Below the pieces are notes generated by a model. It was not told the origin of the DNA. It saw only the letters and a list, made by a program, of their open reading frames with translations, and did no database searches. This document shows, piece by piece, positions 15,015 through 24,618 of a DNA stretch of 64,000 bases (the stretch's first letter is position 1; the number at the start of each line of letters is the position of its first letter). Source of the DNA: Pithys albifrons albifrons (taxonomy: Eukaryota > Chordata > Aves > Passeriformes > Thamnophilidae); contig NC_092459.1 of assembly GCF_047495875.1 (NCBI RefSeq), forward strand, positions 89,818,560 to 89,882,559, given 5' to 3'. The translations under genes were made by a program, and so were the position numbers.

Positions 15015-15096
15015 AAGTTCACACTGTGAACTTATTGGTGATTTATTGGTGTCAAGTTCACACTGTGAACTAAGTGATTTATTGGTGTCAAGTTTA
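15015..15096. repeat. 39-bp tandem repeat carrying a 17-19 bp palindrome
   Basis: The unit starts at 15015 and again at 15054 (39-bp period), with a third partial copy near 15093. Each full copy contains AGTTCACACTGTGAACT, a perfect inverted repeat around one central base (15016-15032 and 15055-15071). The first palindrome extends one base further on each side. The two flanking stretches share GTGATTTATTGGTGTCA. The function is unknown. The half-site AGTTCA resembles nuclear-receptor half-sites, but that is only a resemblance. Confidence 0.8.
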
Positions 15097-16960
15097 CCCT
15101 TATCAAAGAACAATAACATAAAGAACAAGCATTATACCTAGGAAATGAGAAGCTATTTTGCTTGGTAACTATATGGCATTGCCTTGCAAAGTAAATACTA
15201 CCCATGTAAGAGAGGGAAAGCCCTTGTGTGATTCAACTAATTTAACTGAAAGATATCCAAATAGAGAGTTTCAAATTTTATATACCTGAATATACATCTG
15301 GTTCCTTCTTTTGTGCTGAACGCTGAAATAATTGGGTAAATGCCTTTTTAAAGGTTTAGAGAAATGCCAGTCTTAATCTTTTGCAGCAGGGGTCACTATA
15401 AACAAATCTACAAAAAACCTGACAGCATAGAATACATATGCCAGGACAGAAAAATTTCTGATTATAGATAACAGTGTCACTGTAGGTGAGCATGAGGAAG
15501 AAATCCAAACATTTATATATATAGGTAATTTCTTTTAAATCAGTCGTACAGGCTTAGCCCATCTTTACAAGAACAGTGACCTAATTTCAAACTATTAATA
15601 GAAAAGAAATAAAGTTGACTGCATGATGTGTACTTAGACATAGGAATTTTAATGCAGTGCATCAAAGGAATCAGATGACACAGGCAGTATTTTTATATTC
15701 TGTATAAAGTTGCACTCCAAGTATTACAAAATATAATCAGGCTGAGAATTTAAATAGGATTTTTAAGGTATTTATAGTGACAATATTTTTTCATTAGATA
15801 TATAGTGCACTGAGTTCCTATATTTATTTAAAGGTTGTTTTGTCACAAGAGTAAAATATGATCTGAAATATAAAAAATCAGAACCTTATCTATTATAAAG
15901 GACAATGTTTCATCTGAAAAACTGTCTGATGTTCTAATATGATTTCATGTTTCCTAGTATTACACTAAACTTCTCTTTGCTCAGCTCTTACTAGGACAAA
16001 ACTCCAAGTGAAACATCTTCGAGCCTGCAACCATTTACACACTTGATTACTGTTAAATATGTGAACTCTCCTATTGAGATCTGTGAGTCAGATCCTCAAC
16101 TTGTATAAATCACAGGCCCTATTTAAATCAACAGAGCTGTGACAATTTATATCAGCTGAAGTTCTGGCACCAGAGATGCAACCCCATGCATACAGACAAG
16201 TATGTGCATAAGTCTTTCTCCAGGCCTCTGAAAACTAAGAAGGTCAGGTAAACTTCATGGAAAGAGAGAGACTGCAATGAACATTATTGTGTTTAAAGTC
16301 ATTCCAGACTGTTAAACACACATTTATTATAAAGTCAAGGTGAAAAATTATGAATTATTTAAGTTTATTGCACCTTAGTTACATTTAAGATATTGCTGTT
16401 CCAAGGCTGGAGGGCAGCTGGCTCGTAGTTATGACCACAAGTTACAAATATTTATGATACAAAGCAGAAGACCTTTTAGGGTAATGGAAGCTCGAACGAC
16501 GGCTTTAATGTAACAGCCTACTTGCTCCACTCTTCTAGTGATGGCTCCAGAAACCAGCACCCATTAAACTTTTCACAGGAGGTACAAACTTCACAGGGCC
16601 CTTGCTGAATGTTAACTTAGAAGATATGGATGAAAAAGCAATGGGTTCAGAGACTGCAGGGAAACATAACCTTAAGGCAGGTGACTAACACTTGGATACT
16701 TTTTCCAGCACTAGAGTGTGAAGGCTTATGAGGAAAGACAATCCAAATTCTAGTGTGCGTGGGTACAGGAACACGAGCATCCTGCGTGCTCTTATCTGCT
16801 CCGGGGGTCTGAGAGGGCATGTATTTATGTAGTTACCTTTGATACAGTATCACAACGATGATTTCTGCTTCACAATACTCCTGTGAAAAAAAACCGCTTT
16901 CTGGGTAGCAAACGCAATGGAAACGTTTCTAACACCTTTCGGAGTCCCATCCACCAAGAA
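15097..16960. other. AT-rich region upstream of the CpG island, no gene recognised
   Basis: Nothing recognisable as an exon or transposon. The stretch is AT-rich up to about 16.7 kb, then GC content rises toward the CpG island. It may contain distal promoter elements of SRBD1, but none can be identified by eye. Confidence 0.45.
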
Positions 16961-16964
16961 GTGA

Positions 16965-17935
16965 ACCCAGACGTTCTGCATCGCCGCCCTTTCGCCTTGG
17001 TTTAAGTGAAAGCCGGCTGATCCTTTCACCCCGGGGATGGCCCCACAGCCCGACACCTCCGGGACCGCCACCCCGGGGCCGCCCAGCAGCGTAGGGGTGG
17101 CGGTCGTGTGGCCGTCGGACGGCGGTGGCAGTGGCGGGGCAGTCGGGGGGCGGTCAAAGGGCATTCGGACGGCGGTGGCAGTGGCGGGGCGGTTTGGGGG
17201 CGGTCGCGGGGCAGTGGCAGTGTCGGGGCTGTTGGGGGGCCGGTCGCGGGGCAGTGGCAGTGGCCGGGCGGTTTGAGGGCGGTCGCAGGGCAGTGGCAGT
17301 GGCGGGGCGGTCGGGGGCGGTCGCGGGGCGGTGGCTGCACCGCCCCCTCGGGCTGCGCTTCCTGCGGCGCGCCACCGCCATCGCTTCCTGCTCCTCCCCG
17401 TGGCACGTCGGGCGGGCGAGTCGGCCATGGCCGCGCTGGCGGCCCTTTCAAACGCGGCACCCGGCAGCAGCAGGGGGTAACCATCGGGACAGCCTTCCTC
17501 CCCTTGTCGGGTCCGGGCTGGGGCGAGGCAGGGCGAGCAGCGGGGCTGCGCTGCGCTTTGCTGCCCTGCTCCCGGCGCTCTCCGTGCGCCGCTCCGGCAA
17601 GAGAGCGGTTCGCTCTTGTCTCGCTTGTGTCGGTGGAAACGAGCCTGTTTTTTTGATGGGCCTCCGTGTCTGCTCCCAGCCTCACCCCCAGGCCGCGGGA
17701 ACAGGGTTGCCTCTCCCTGGAATGGCGCCCGGTCCCGCTGCGAGGGGGTGAGAGGGCCCGGGGATGCGGGAGAGTGGAGCACCCCCGGACGGCTGGGATG
17801 GGGCGGCGTGCGGGTCCCCCCGCCTGGCTCGGGGCGCCAAGGGGCTTGTGAGGTGCCTCATGGCCGGGGCTCTTGCGAGGGAGCTGATGCCCTTCCCAAA
17901 CCGGGAAGGTGACGTTCAGCTCGGTTAGTCCTTCA
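16965..17935. promoter_or_regulatory. SRBD1: CpG island, probable SRBD1 promoter and first untranslated exon
   Basis: This is the only long GC- and CpG-dense stretch in the window. It lies upstream of, and in the right orientation for, the first SRBD1 coding exon on the + strand. Vertebrate housekeeping genes commonly start in such islands. SRBD1 needs an upstream non-coding exon because its first coding exon begins right at the ATG. Candidate splice donors at the right edge include the GTGAG near 17748 and AAG/GTGACG near 17908; I cannot say which is used. No TATA box is evident. The transcription start is not determinable from sequence alone, and divergent antisense transcription is possible. 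The long open frames on both strands here reflect a lack of AT-rich stop codons, not genes. Confidence 0.6.
17121..17330. repeat. G-rich minisatellite, about five copies of a 39-bp unit
   Basis: Diverged tandem copies share the core GGCAGTGGCAGTGGCGGGGC followed by a GGTTTGGGGGCGGTCGCGG-like half. Unit length varies from about 37 to 50 bases. The + strand has many runs of three to six G, giving G-quadruplex potential in the presumed promoter. On the - strand it translates as proline/alanine/threonine-rich low-complexity peptide in several frames, which is a by-product of the repeat. Confidence 0.8.
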
Positions 17936-20900
17936 TCTTGATGGTGCCAACAGACCCGAGGAAAGCAGGCTGTCGCCAGGGGAAGAACAGGGCTTTGAAG
18001 TACATAAAGTGTATTTTAAATTCAGTCACGTTTCTGGGCCGAAAATCAGTGATCTGGGTGGTAGTGACACACAGAGCAACGAACAGTGTTTTGCTCTCAA
18101 GTCCTTTTGCCTCCTAGGCTCCAAAATGAGTGTTTTGGTGTGATCAACTCTGCTGTGGCATTGCCGTGCAGAAGAGACCTGTCTTCTGTTTCCCTTCGGG
18201 AGTGAGGACAGCCCCGTTAATTAAGCAGGATGGGAGTGTGACTGTGTACCTGGTTTGGTGGATTGGAGAAGAGCAACGGTTGCACGTGATGTAACAGTCT
18301 GTTGCTGTATCAGAAGCAATATCCCCCTGGGTTTGGATAATGCCTGCCTTTATAGGTAGTTTGAGACATGTAGATTAAAGAAAACGCATGAAAAGTGTTT
18401 GTGTCCTCCTTTTGGTGTGCAGCCGTCATCCGATTAGTTTACAAGCCATTGCATAACACAGGTTGTTCCTATTTTCCAGTGGGACCACTAGTTCTAGAAC
18501 AGCCATGGAGTAGAGTGTGCTTTCTAAGGGCATAATCTTTGTGTTTTGCCTTTTTGGTGGTACTTCTGTAAGTAGTACCAGTTGGTGGTGTTCCTGCTAG
18601 TCTTACACCTTTGCCTTTCCAATTAGCTTTGGGAACTATTTTGCTGTATGTCTCTCCCTTTCTTTCTGGTTGTAATTTTCCAGTTAACACTTTAGTTTCC
18701 TAATTGGTGTCTGCAACTCCTTTCCCAGGCAGGCCTGACTGGCTTTGTGCAGGAAAAGTCCTTGGAAATCTGTACCAGCTTCTCTGAACAAAAGTGTCTC
18801 GGAGTTCTCCAAGGTTTTGACCTCGAGAGGATTACAGTAAGTTGGATTTATATTTTGAAGTACAACTCAGTTGACCTATCTCTCCAGGATAAAAACCTGG
18901 AGAGATAAAACAATTTCCATACAAGCCCCTACCATTGGTCTGTGTAGCATTTTTTCCCCTTGCTGCTGACTGTATGCTCACACTTTCTTTTTTGCCTTAA
19001 AATGTTGCTGTACTATGTGGTGAAAGTGTCTTAAAATGACAAGCAAAATCAACCTACTTAGAGCCTCCATATATTTACTGAAGTGGGCCATTCTGCTGCT
19101 ACTAATAATGGTCTGAAATACACTTATCATGTGGGGATTTGTATAGTCGTTCTTATTTCCTGCCCCAGGTGCTTCTTGTTTTAATAAACTCTGGCCTGTA
19201 TTGTTAGACTTAAGAAGAAGATAAAATGCAAAATTCTATTATCCTTGCTCTTTTATTTGTGATGGAAAAGTAGAAGCTGTAGAGCAAAGTTTGAGGACCT
19301 TTCTGCATAGAGGGATTTCTGTTCTGTAAGGAATGTGTTGCTTTGGATTAACTGGAAAAGAGTTATGGAATTTTCTGTGTCCTTTTCAGCTGAAGAGGAC
19401 TTTCTGCAGTTATCGAAATGAAATTAATTTCCAGGTGTATTTGTGATGGTGGTGTGTTTGTTTGGATTGTTCGTTTTTATTTTGTTTTTTTTTTTTTAAA
19501 TCCTGTGCCTTCAGATAGAAAAATTATTTGATTGAGTTATTTCTGACAATTGTTGGTGGAGCTTAAAAACAGGAGTGTGCTAGTGCAGGGACTTTTCTGG
19601 GGAGCTGGGAAAATATGGGAGGAGTGAGGATTCTTTAATCTAATTACTTTTAAACTGTTGTTAAACTTCTTTTTCTGCAAGCAGTTGCTTAGGCCACCTG
19701 GATTCACATATGAAGAAATTTGCTTTTAATGGGTTGTGCCTTTGCATGAATAGGGAGATTGAAGAGAGCAGCAGTCTCTAAATGAGATTTGGATTGCTCC
19801 TTATCATAATAAGGTCTTTAAAACCTCAATCTACATGTATTCTGTGTGCAGTCTAGACCTATTTGGGGAGAGGGACCAGAGAAATGATTACTTCCTTGCT
19901 GTATGTTTTGTGCATATCCATATTAAGGTTCTGCACAGTAAAGAATAATAAGAGCTACCCTGTCAGTTATCTTTATTCCTGGCATGGCCCAACACCAAAC
20001 TACACTAGCCTTATTTTGATGAGTAGCTGGAAGGCAGGAAGAAGTGTGCTATTTACAGCCCTTGGGATAGTGATGTGGAGCTCTACATTGGATGCAGAGA
20101 ATAGAAGTGGTGGGAAGAAAATAACTGGCAATGAAACTTATGCCATACTATTTGGAGAGTGAACCTAGCAGATGTCTTTATCTACATAAGCAGTGATTTA
20201 AATAGCTTAAACTCTTCTTCATTGGACAGCATAATAGCTCTGTGAAGTCCTTTAACTTTTAACTGGGAAATACTTTTGAAGAACGCACTGTAACTGTTGG
20301 GTTTTGTGGAGAAACAAGGCTTTAGTTATGGCTGAGTGTGTTTCTAGCAATGATGTCTCATGCCATCATTTGGGACACGGACAAACAGGTGGGATTTAAC
20401 TCCCCTGAGTCAAGGGTCTAGTGTGAAAGTTCAGCATTAAGGTTTCAGTGTATTGCACAGAAGCAAAAGATCATACGTGGATAGATATTAAATGAAACTG
20501 GAGTTGGGAGCTTAAGTATGTGGGCTATGCCAAAGTTTTCAGGGCCTAGCTCATTTTGCATGCCATGGAAGTAAAATGCTGTTGGAGAGATGAGTAAGAA
20601 CTGTTTTTCTCAGGGAACAGCATTGTTTAAAAATTAAGAAGTTTCTGATGACATGTTTAAAATGAGAAAAAATGTGTTCACTAATGTTATTTGGAAGTTT
20701 TCTGGCCTCATATGTGAGGAGAGCTGTTAGAACAGAGCTTGTAGGAGTTCAACATGCCAATTGGCAAGCTGGTGAAATCCTGCACAGGATGACTGGATAA
20801 CTTGTGCACATCATTGGATATTCATGGTTATCTCCTTCAAGTCATAGGTACAGAAAATGTCAAGCACTGTAAACACCTGTGATAAGGTGCAGCAATATAG

Positions 20901-21151
20901 ACACAGGAAGGGAAAGTGTGTGCTCTGACCTGACAGTAGTATAAATAGATTACTCTTAATTTTTCAATTTTGTAATTTCCTCTTCTACATCTATGGGACT
21001 CACCTGGTTTTGGAAGGGGGCATAGATCTACCCAACCTATCATTTCTTTCCTTGGGGTAGAAACCAACTCACTTGGAGTATGGTTAACTGGAAGACAGAG
21101 AAGGAGGAGGTAAGGGCAGCTTTCCCACTGAAGCCTGTCTTATCTGGAAAA
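17936..21151. other. Presumed SRBD1 intron 1, left part
   Basis: If SRBD1 starts in the CpG island this is intronic. No exon or known transposon was recognised. A stop-free - strand stretch at 18469-18690 (73 codons) looks slightly coding-like but has no family resemblance. Simple T-rich runs are present, for example near 19484-19497. Confidence 0.45.
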
Positions 21152-21201
21152 TATAATCATCATCATGGCTAGGCCTCGCAAACAAAGATTTGGGAAGGGC
21201 A

Positions 21202-23547
21202 CTACCCATGCTTGCTGCAAGCGTGCTGGTGGCTAAAAAGGCTGATATGGGATAGGCAAGTCTGGTCACAAAAGGCACAGTGGAACGTCTCCTTTGGCAA
21301 TATTGGCGAGGAATGGTTCTTTCTGCAGTGTCTTTTCTCCTCGAGACTGACTCTGCGTGCGTTCTCAAAGGAGGCAGCAGCGTCATGAGTGGTGTGTCTC
21401 CATGAATCCCGATTGGAGGCCAGAGTGGACCGTTGGTGGCAGTCAATACGGCCAAGGCTGAGGTGTTGTTTCAGACAGTCCTTGTATCTCTTCTTCGGGG
21501 CTCCTCTCTTGCGAGAGCGCAGCTGCGTTCTCATCAGCATGGCCTCGATACTGCTGACCCCTGCCTGTTCAAGAACAGACACATTGGTCACATAATCAGA
21601 CCAGTGGATGTTTAAGATTGAACGGAGGCAGCGCTGATGGAAGTGTTCGAGGAGCTGTAGGTGGTGGCAGTAGATGACCCATGATTCAGACCCATGTAAA
21701 AGAGTAGACAGTACAATGCTCTGTAGACACTGATCTTTGTACTTTTCTTCAGGTGTTTATTGGACCAGACTCTTTTATGGAGTTTTCCCAAGTTTCTGTA
21801 TGTCTTTGCCAGACTGTTGTCTATCACTTTGTTGATCTTACTGTCTGAGGAAATGATACTTCCCAGATAGGTGAACTGCTGGACTGACTTAAGCTCTGAT
21901 TTGCCTGTGGTGATGTGGGGATGATGGAAGTCTTCCAGAGGTGCAGGTTGGTAGAGAACTTCTGTCTTCTTCAAGCTGACTTCCAGCCCAAAAAGCTCAG
22001 CAGCCTCTGCAAAGCAGGATGTTAAGCACTGCAGAGCTGCTTCTGTGTGAGCAGCGAGGGCGGCATCATCAGCAAAAAGCAGTTTGTGGACAGGGTGATT
22101 CAGGGTCTTGGTGTGGGCCTTCAGTCGCCTTAGGTTGAATAGGTTTCCAGCAGTACGATATCGGATGTAGATGCCGTTTTCTTCATCGAGGTCTGCTGTG
22201 GCTCTTTGGAGCATCATGCTGAAGAAGATTGTGAATAGAGTTGGTGCAAGAACTCAACCTTCTTTCACACCATTGGTTATTGGAAAGGGCTCAGAGAGTG
22301 CATTACCATATATGACTTGTCCACGCTGATCCTCATGTAGCAGGATGATCATTTTGAGGAACTTGGGGGGACATCCTAAATGTTCCAAGATCTGCCACAG
22401 GCCTTTTCTGCTCACAGTGTCGAAAGCTTTCGTGAGGTCAATGAAGGTTACATAGAGACCTTTGTTCTGTTCCCTACACTTCTCTTGCAGTTGTCTGAGA
22501 ACAAACACCATGTCTGTGGTGCTCCTATTGGCTCTGAAACCACACTGGCTTTCAGGTAGAAGTTCTTCTGCAATAGTGTGTACTAATCTGTTCAGAAGTA
22601 TTCTTGCAAGGATTTTACCAGCAATGGAGAGCAAAGTAATACCTCAGTAATTTGAGCAGTCTGATTTTTCTCCTTTCTTCTTGTACAGGGTGATGATGAC
22701 TGCATCACAGAGATCTGGTGGTAGTTCCCCTTGTTCCCAGCAACACACGACAAGCTCGTGGAATTCGGCATGGAGTGCTTGACCTCCATGCTTCCAGATT
22801 TCGGGTGGAATTCCATCAACCCCAGCTGCCTTGCCAGTTTTCACCTGTTGTATGGCCTCAAGTGTCTCTCCCATAGTAGGGGCTGCATCTAATTCATTTT
22901 TCACCAGTTGTTGTGTAATGTGCTGAATTGCTGAGCCTTGGACTACACAGTTGGCACTGAAGAGAGTCTGAAAGTGCTCAGACCATCAGTTCAGGATGGA
23001 GGTTTTATCTGTTAGGAGCATTTGACCATCTGCACTGAGTGGGGGGCTTTGAACCTGGTGTGTTGGTCCTTACACTGCTTTCAGAGCCTCATAGAATTGT
23101 CCTTGGTCACCTAAATCTGCGCATAGTTGAGTCTTTTCTGCTAGGTTGAGCCACCATTTGTTCTGGATGTCTCAAAGTTTCTGTTGGAGCTTGCTGCATG
23201 CAAGACGAAAAGCAGCTTTTCTTACATGGCAAGATGACTGAGCAAGGTGTGCTTGGTGAGCAGTTCTCTTCTTCTTCAACAATTCGTGAATCTCTTGATT
23301 GTTTTCATCAAACCAGTCTTTGTTTTTCTTGGAGGAGAACCCTAAGGACTTTTCAGAGGACTGCAGGATGCTATTTTTAGTATGTTGCCAAAGTGCTTTC
23401 TGAGAGGGATCTATAGGGATCTATGGGATTATCTTTAAATCTAGTTTGAAGGTTTGCCTGAAATCTCTCACTGTAGCTGTTTGAAGATTGTTAACTTGGA
23501 GCCTCCTCCTTGGAATGCCACCTATCTTGAAGTGGAGGTTAAGTTTG
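21202..23547 (-). pseudogene. RTE reverse transcriptase ORF, degraded
   Basis: Reading from high to low coordinates, the fragments follow the order of RTE-like polyproteins: a linker, the GKAAGVDGIPPEIWK region (near 22840-22780), the FIDLTKAFDT motif with the first catalytic aspartate (near 22415-22450), and the FADD catalytic box (22065-22076). A thumb/connection region with KTEVLYQPAP follows, then a tail ending in a C-x2-C ... H-x5-H C2H2-like motif just before the stop at 21202. Damage includes in-frame stops at 22644-22646, 22254-22256 and near 22987, a one-base frameshift near 21685, and an apparent loss of some 25-30 codons near 21515 (estimated from remembered relatives). It cannot encode a working enzyme. 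Confidence 0.8.
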
Positions 23548-24364
23548 TGTTGTAGTTTGGAATTATTATGTAAATTCTCTCCCCTGCCACTAACTGCCCA
23601 TGCCAGAAGTAACAAAAAGAAGTAGTTAACTGCTGATCGCTTGGGTGGGGGCAGGTTGTCTCTTTTGTTTTTGGGGACATTTTTCCATTCTTAGCTCGGA
23701 GGAACTCAGGAGCGGTGTGTGCTGCCGAGGAGGGAAGCTGTTCTTTTTTGCTACTGCTACTGCTGCTGGCTACTGATGGGGCTTCTTGCTGAGCCGCTGC
23801 TTTTTCTTTTCGCCACGGTTGTTCTCTCCTGGTTCCTGCATCTGGGGTCCCGGCCTCTGCTCCAGTCTCACCACCGCCTGCACCGTCACGGCCTGCCCGC
23901 CCCGGCTGGGGCAGTGACCCGGGAGAGAGAGGTGTGCAGCTGCTTTCCAGGACGCGCGGCGGTTCCCCACTTTCAGCTTCCTTTCTTCATTTGGGACAAG
24001 AGACACAGAGTTCATCTGGGAACTCACCCTGCTGCCAGCCGGGCTGTGACACTGATACTGCCATAAGTATAACTCTTCTCCCAAAGGAAACTTGTTGTGG
24101 CGGTGGTTGTTGTGGGGGTTGTTGTTTTGGGGTTTTCTTTTGGTTTTTTTTTTTCCTCTGTGGTGTTGGGGAAGTGGTTTGCTCTGATCTGTTTATAGTT
24201 ATACCTATACCTACATATATATATATAGCAGTTAGGGACAGTTATCCTTCTTGTATTAAAGTTCCTTTTCTTAAATTTGATAAAGAGTGGCGTGATTGTT
24301 GTGGAGAAGGACCCCTCCCCCGCTTGTGGGTAAACATTTTGGTTTTTCCCGTCAAACCAAGACA
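23548..24364 (-). mobile_element. Solo LTR inserted in the RTE element
   Basis: Its ends are TG...CA. On the - strand it starts TGTCTTGGTTTGACGGG, like many avian ERVL-type LTRs, and ends CTACAACA. It is flanked by the 5-base duplication GTTTG (23543-23547 and 24365-24369). Removing the LTR and one copy of the duplication rejoins the RTE reading frame exactly across the junction (CK to LNLHF), which fixes both borders. The length is 817 bases. No retroviral genes are present, so recombination has left a single LTR. Orientation is inferred from the TGTCTTGG start. The open frames within it are not genes. Confidence 0.85.
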
Positions 24365-24618
24365 GTTTGCAACGCACAAGGCGGTGGTCTGTTTGACATT
24401 CTGCATTAGGCTTCACTCGTGTATGACGGACATCACCTACATTTCTCTGTTGCACTAAGACATAGTCAGTGAGGTGCCAGTGCTTGGATCGAGGATGCAT
24501 CCAGGTTGTCTTCAGGCTGTCTTTCTGCTGAAAGATAGTGTTGGTGATGGTGAGCTGCTGTTCTGCACAAAACTCTAGCAGGATGCCTCCATTGTTGTTG
24601 CCATTTCCAACACCATGT
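24365..24618 (-). pseudogene. RTE endonuclease fragment (C-terminal part)
   Basis: The - strand translation from about 24618 contains GVGNGNNNGGILLEFCAEQ, then a TWMHPRSKHWHLTDYVLV stretch and AECQTDHRLVRCK. The last contains the conserved D-H pair that ends APE-type endonuclease domains of LINEs. The frame then runs into the inserted LTR at 24364. On the far side of the LTR the same frame resumes as LNLHFK, so the two pieces were once continuous. The N-terminal two thirds of the endonuclease are absent. Confidence 0.75.

Larger units (their letters stand above)
21152..24618 (-). mobile_element. Decayed RTE-type non-LTR retrotransposon (LINE), interrupted by an LTR
   Basis: Read on the - strand, this element has the end of an apurinic-type endonuclease domain (about 24618 to 24365), then a reverse transcriptase and a C-terminal zinc-finger-like motif (23547 to 21202). 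A short 3' untranslated tail ends in an ATGATGATG microsatellite near 21152-21165. Short trinucleotide tails are typical of RTE-clade LINEs. The 5' part is missing: recognisable similarity begins inside the endonuclease. The copy is dead, with in-frame stops, a frameshift and an internal deletion. The only RTE family widely reported in birds is AviRTE, so this may be one; I infer that and have not compared it with a consensus. It lies antisense in presumed SRBD1 intron 1. Confidence 0.8.

Noticed and set aside
17026..17912. Several long overlapping open frames on both strands of the CpG island
   Set aside because: They come from GC-rich, stop-poor repetitive sequence, overlap in many frames and encode low-complexity peptide. 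No family similarity.
18469..18690. 73-codon basic - strand open frame, possibly a retrocopy or exon
   Set aside because: No recognised family, no splice context and no supporting neighbours. Kept only as a note in the intron entry.
23719..24066. 115-codon + strand frame with a hydrophobic N terminus resembling a signal peptide
   Set aside because: It lies wholly within the solo LTR and runs against its inferred orientation. Composition explains it.
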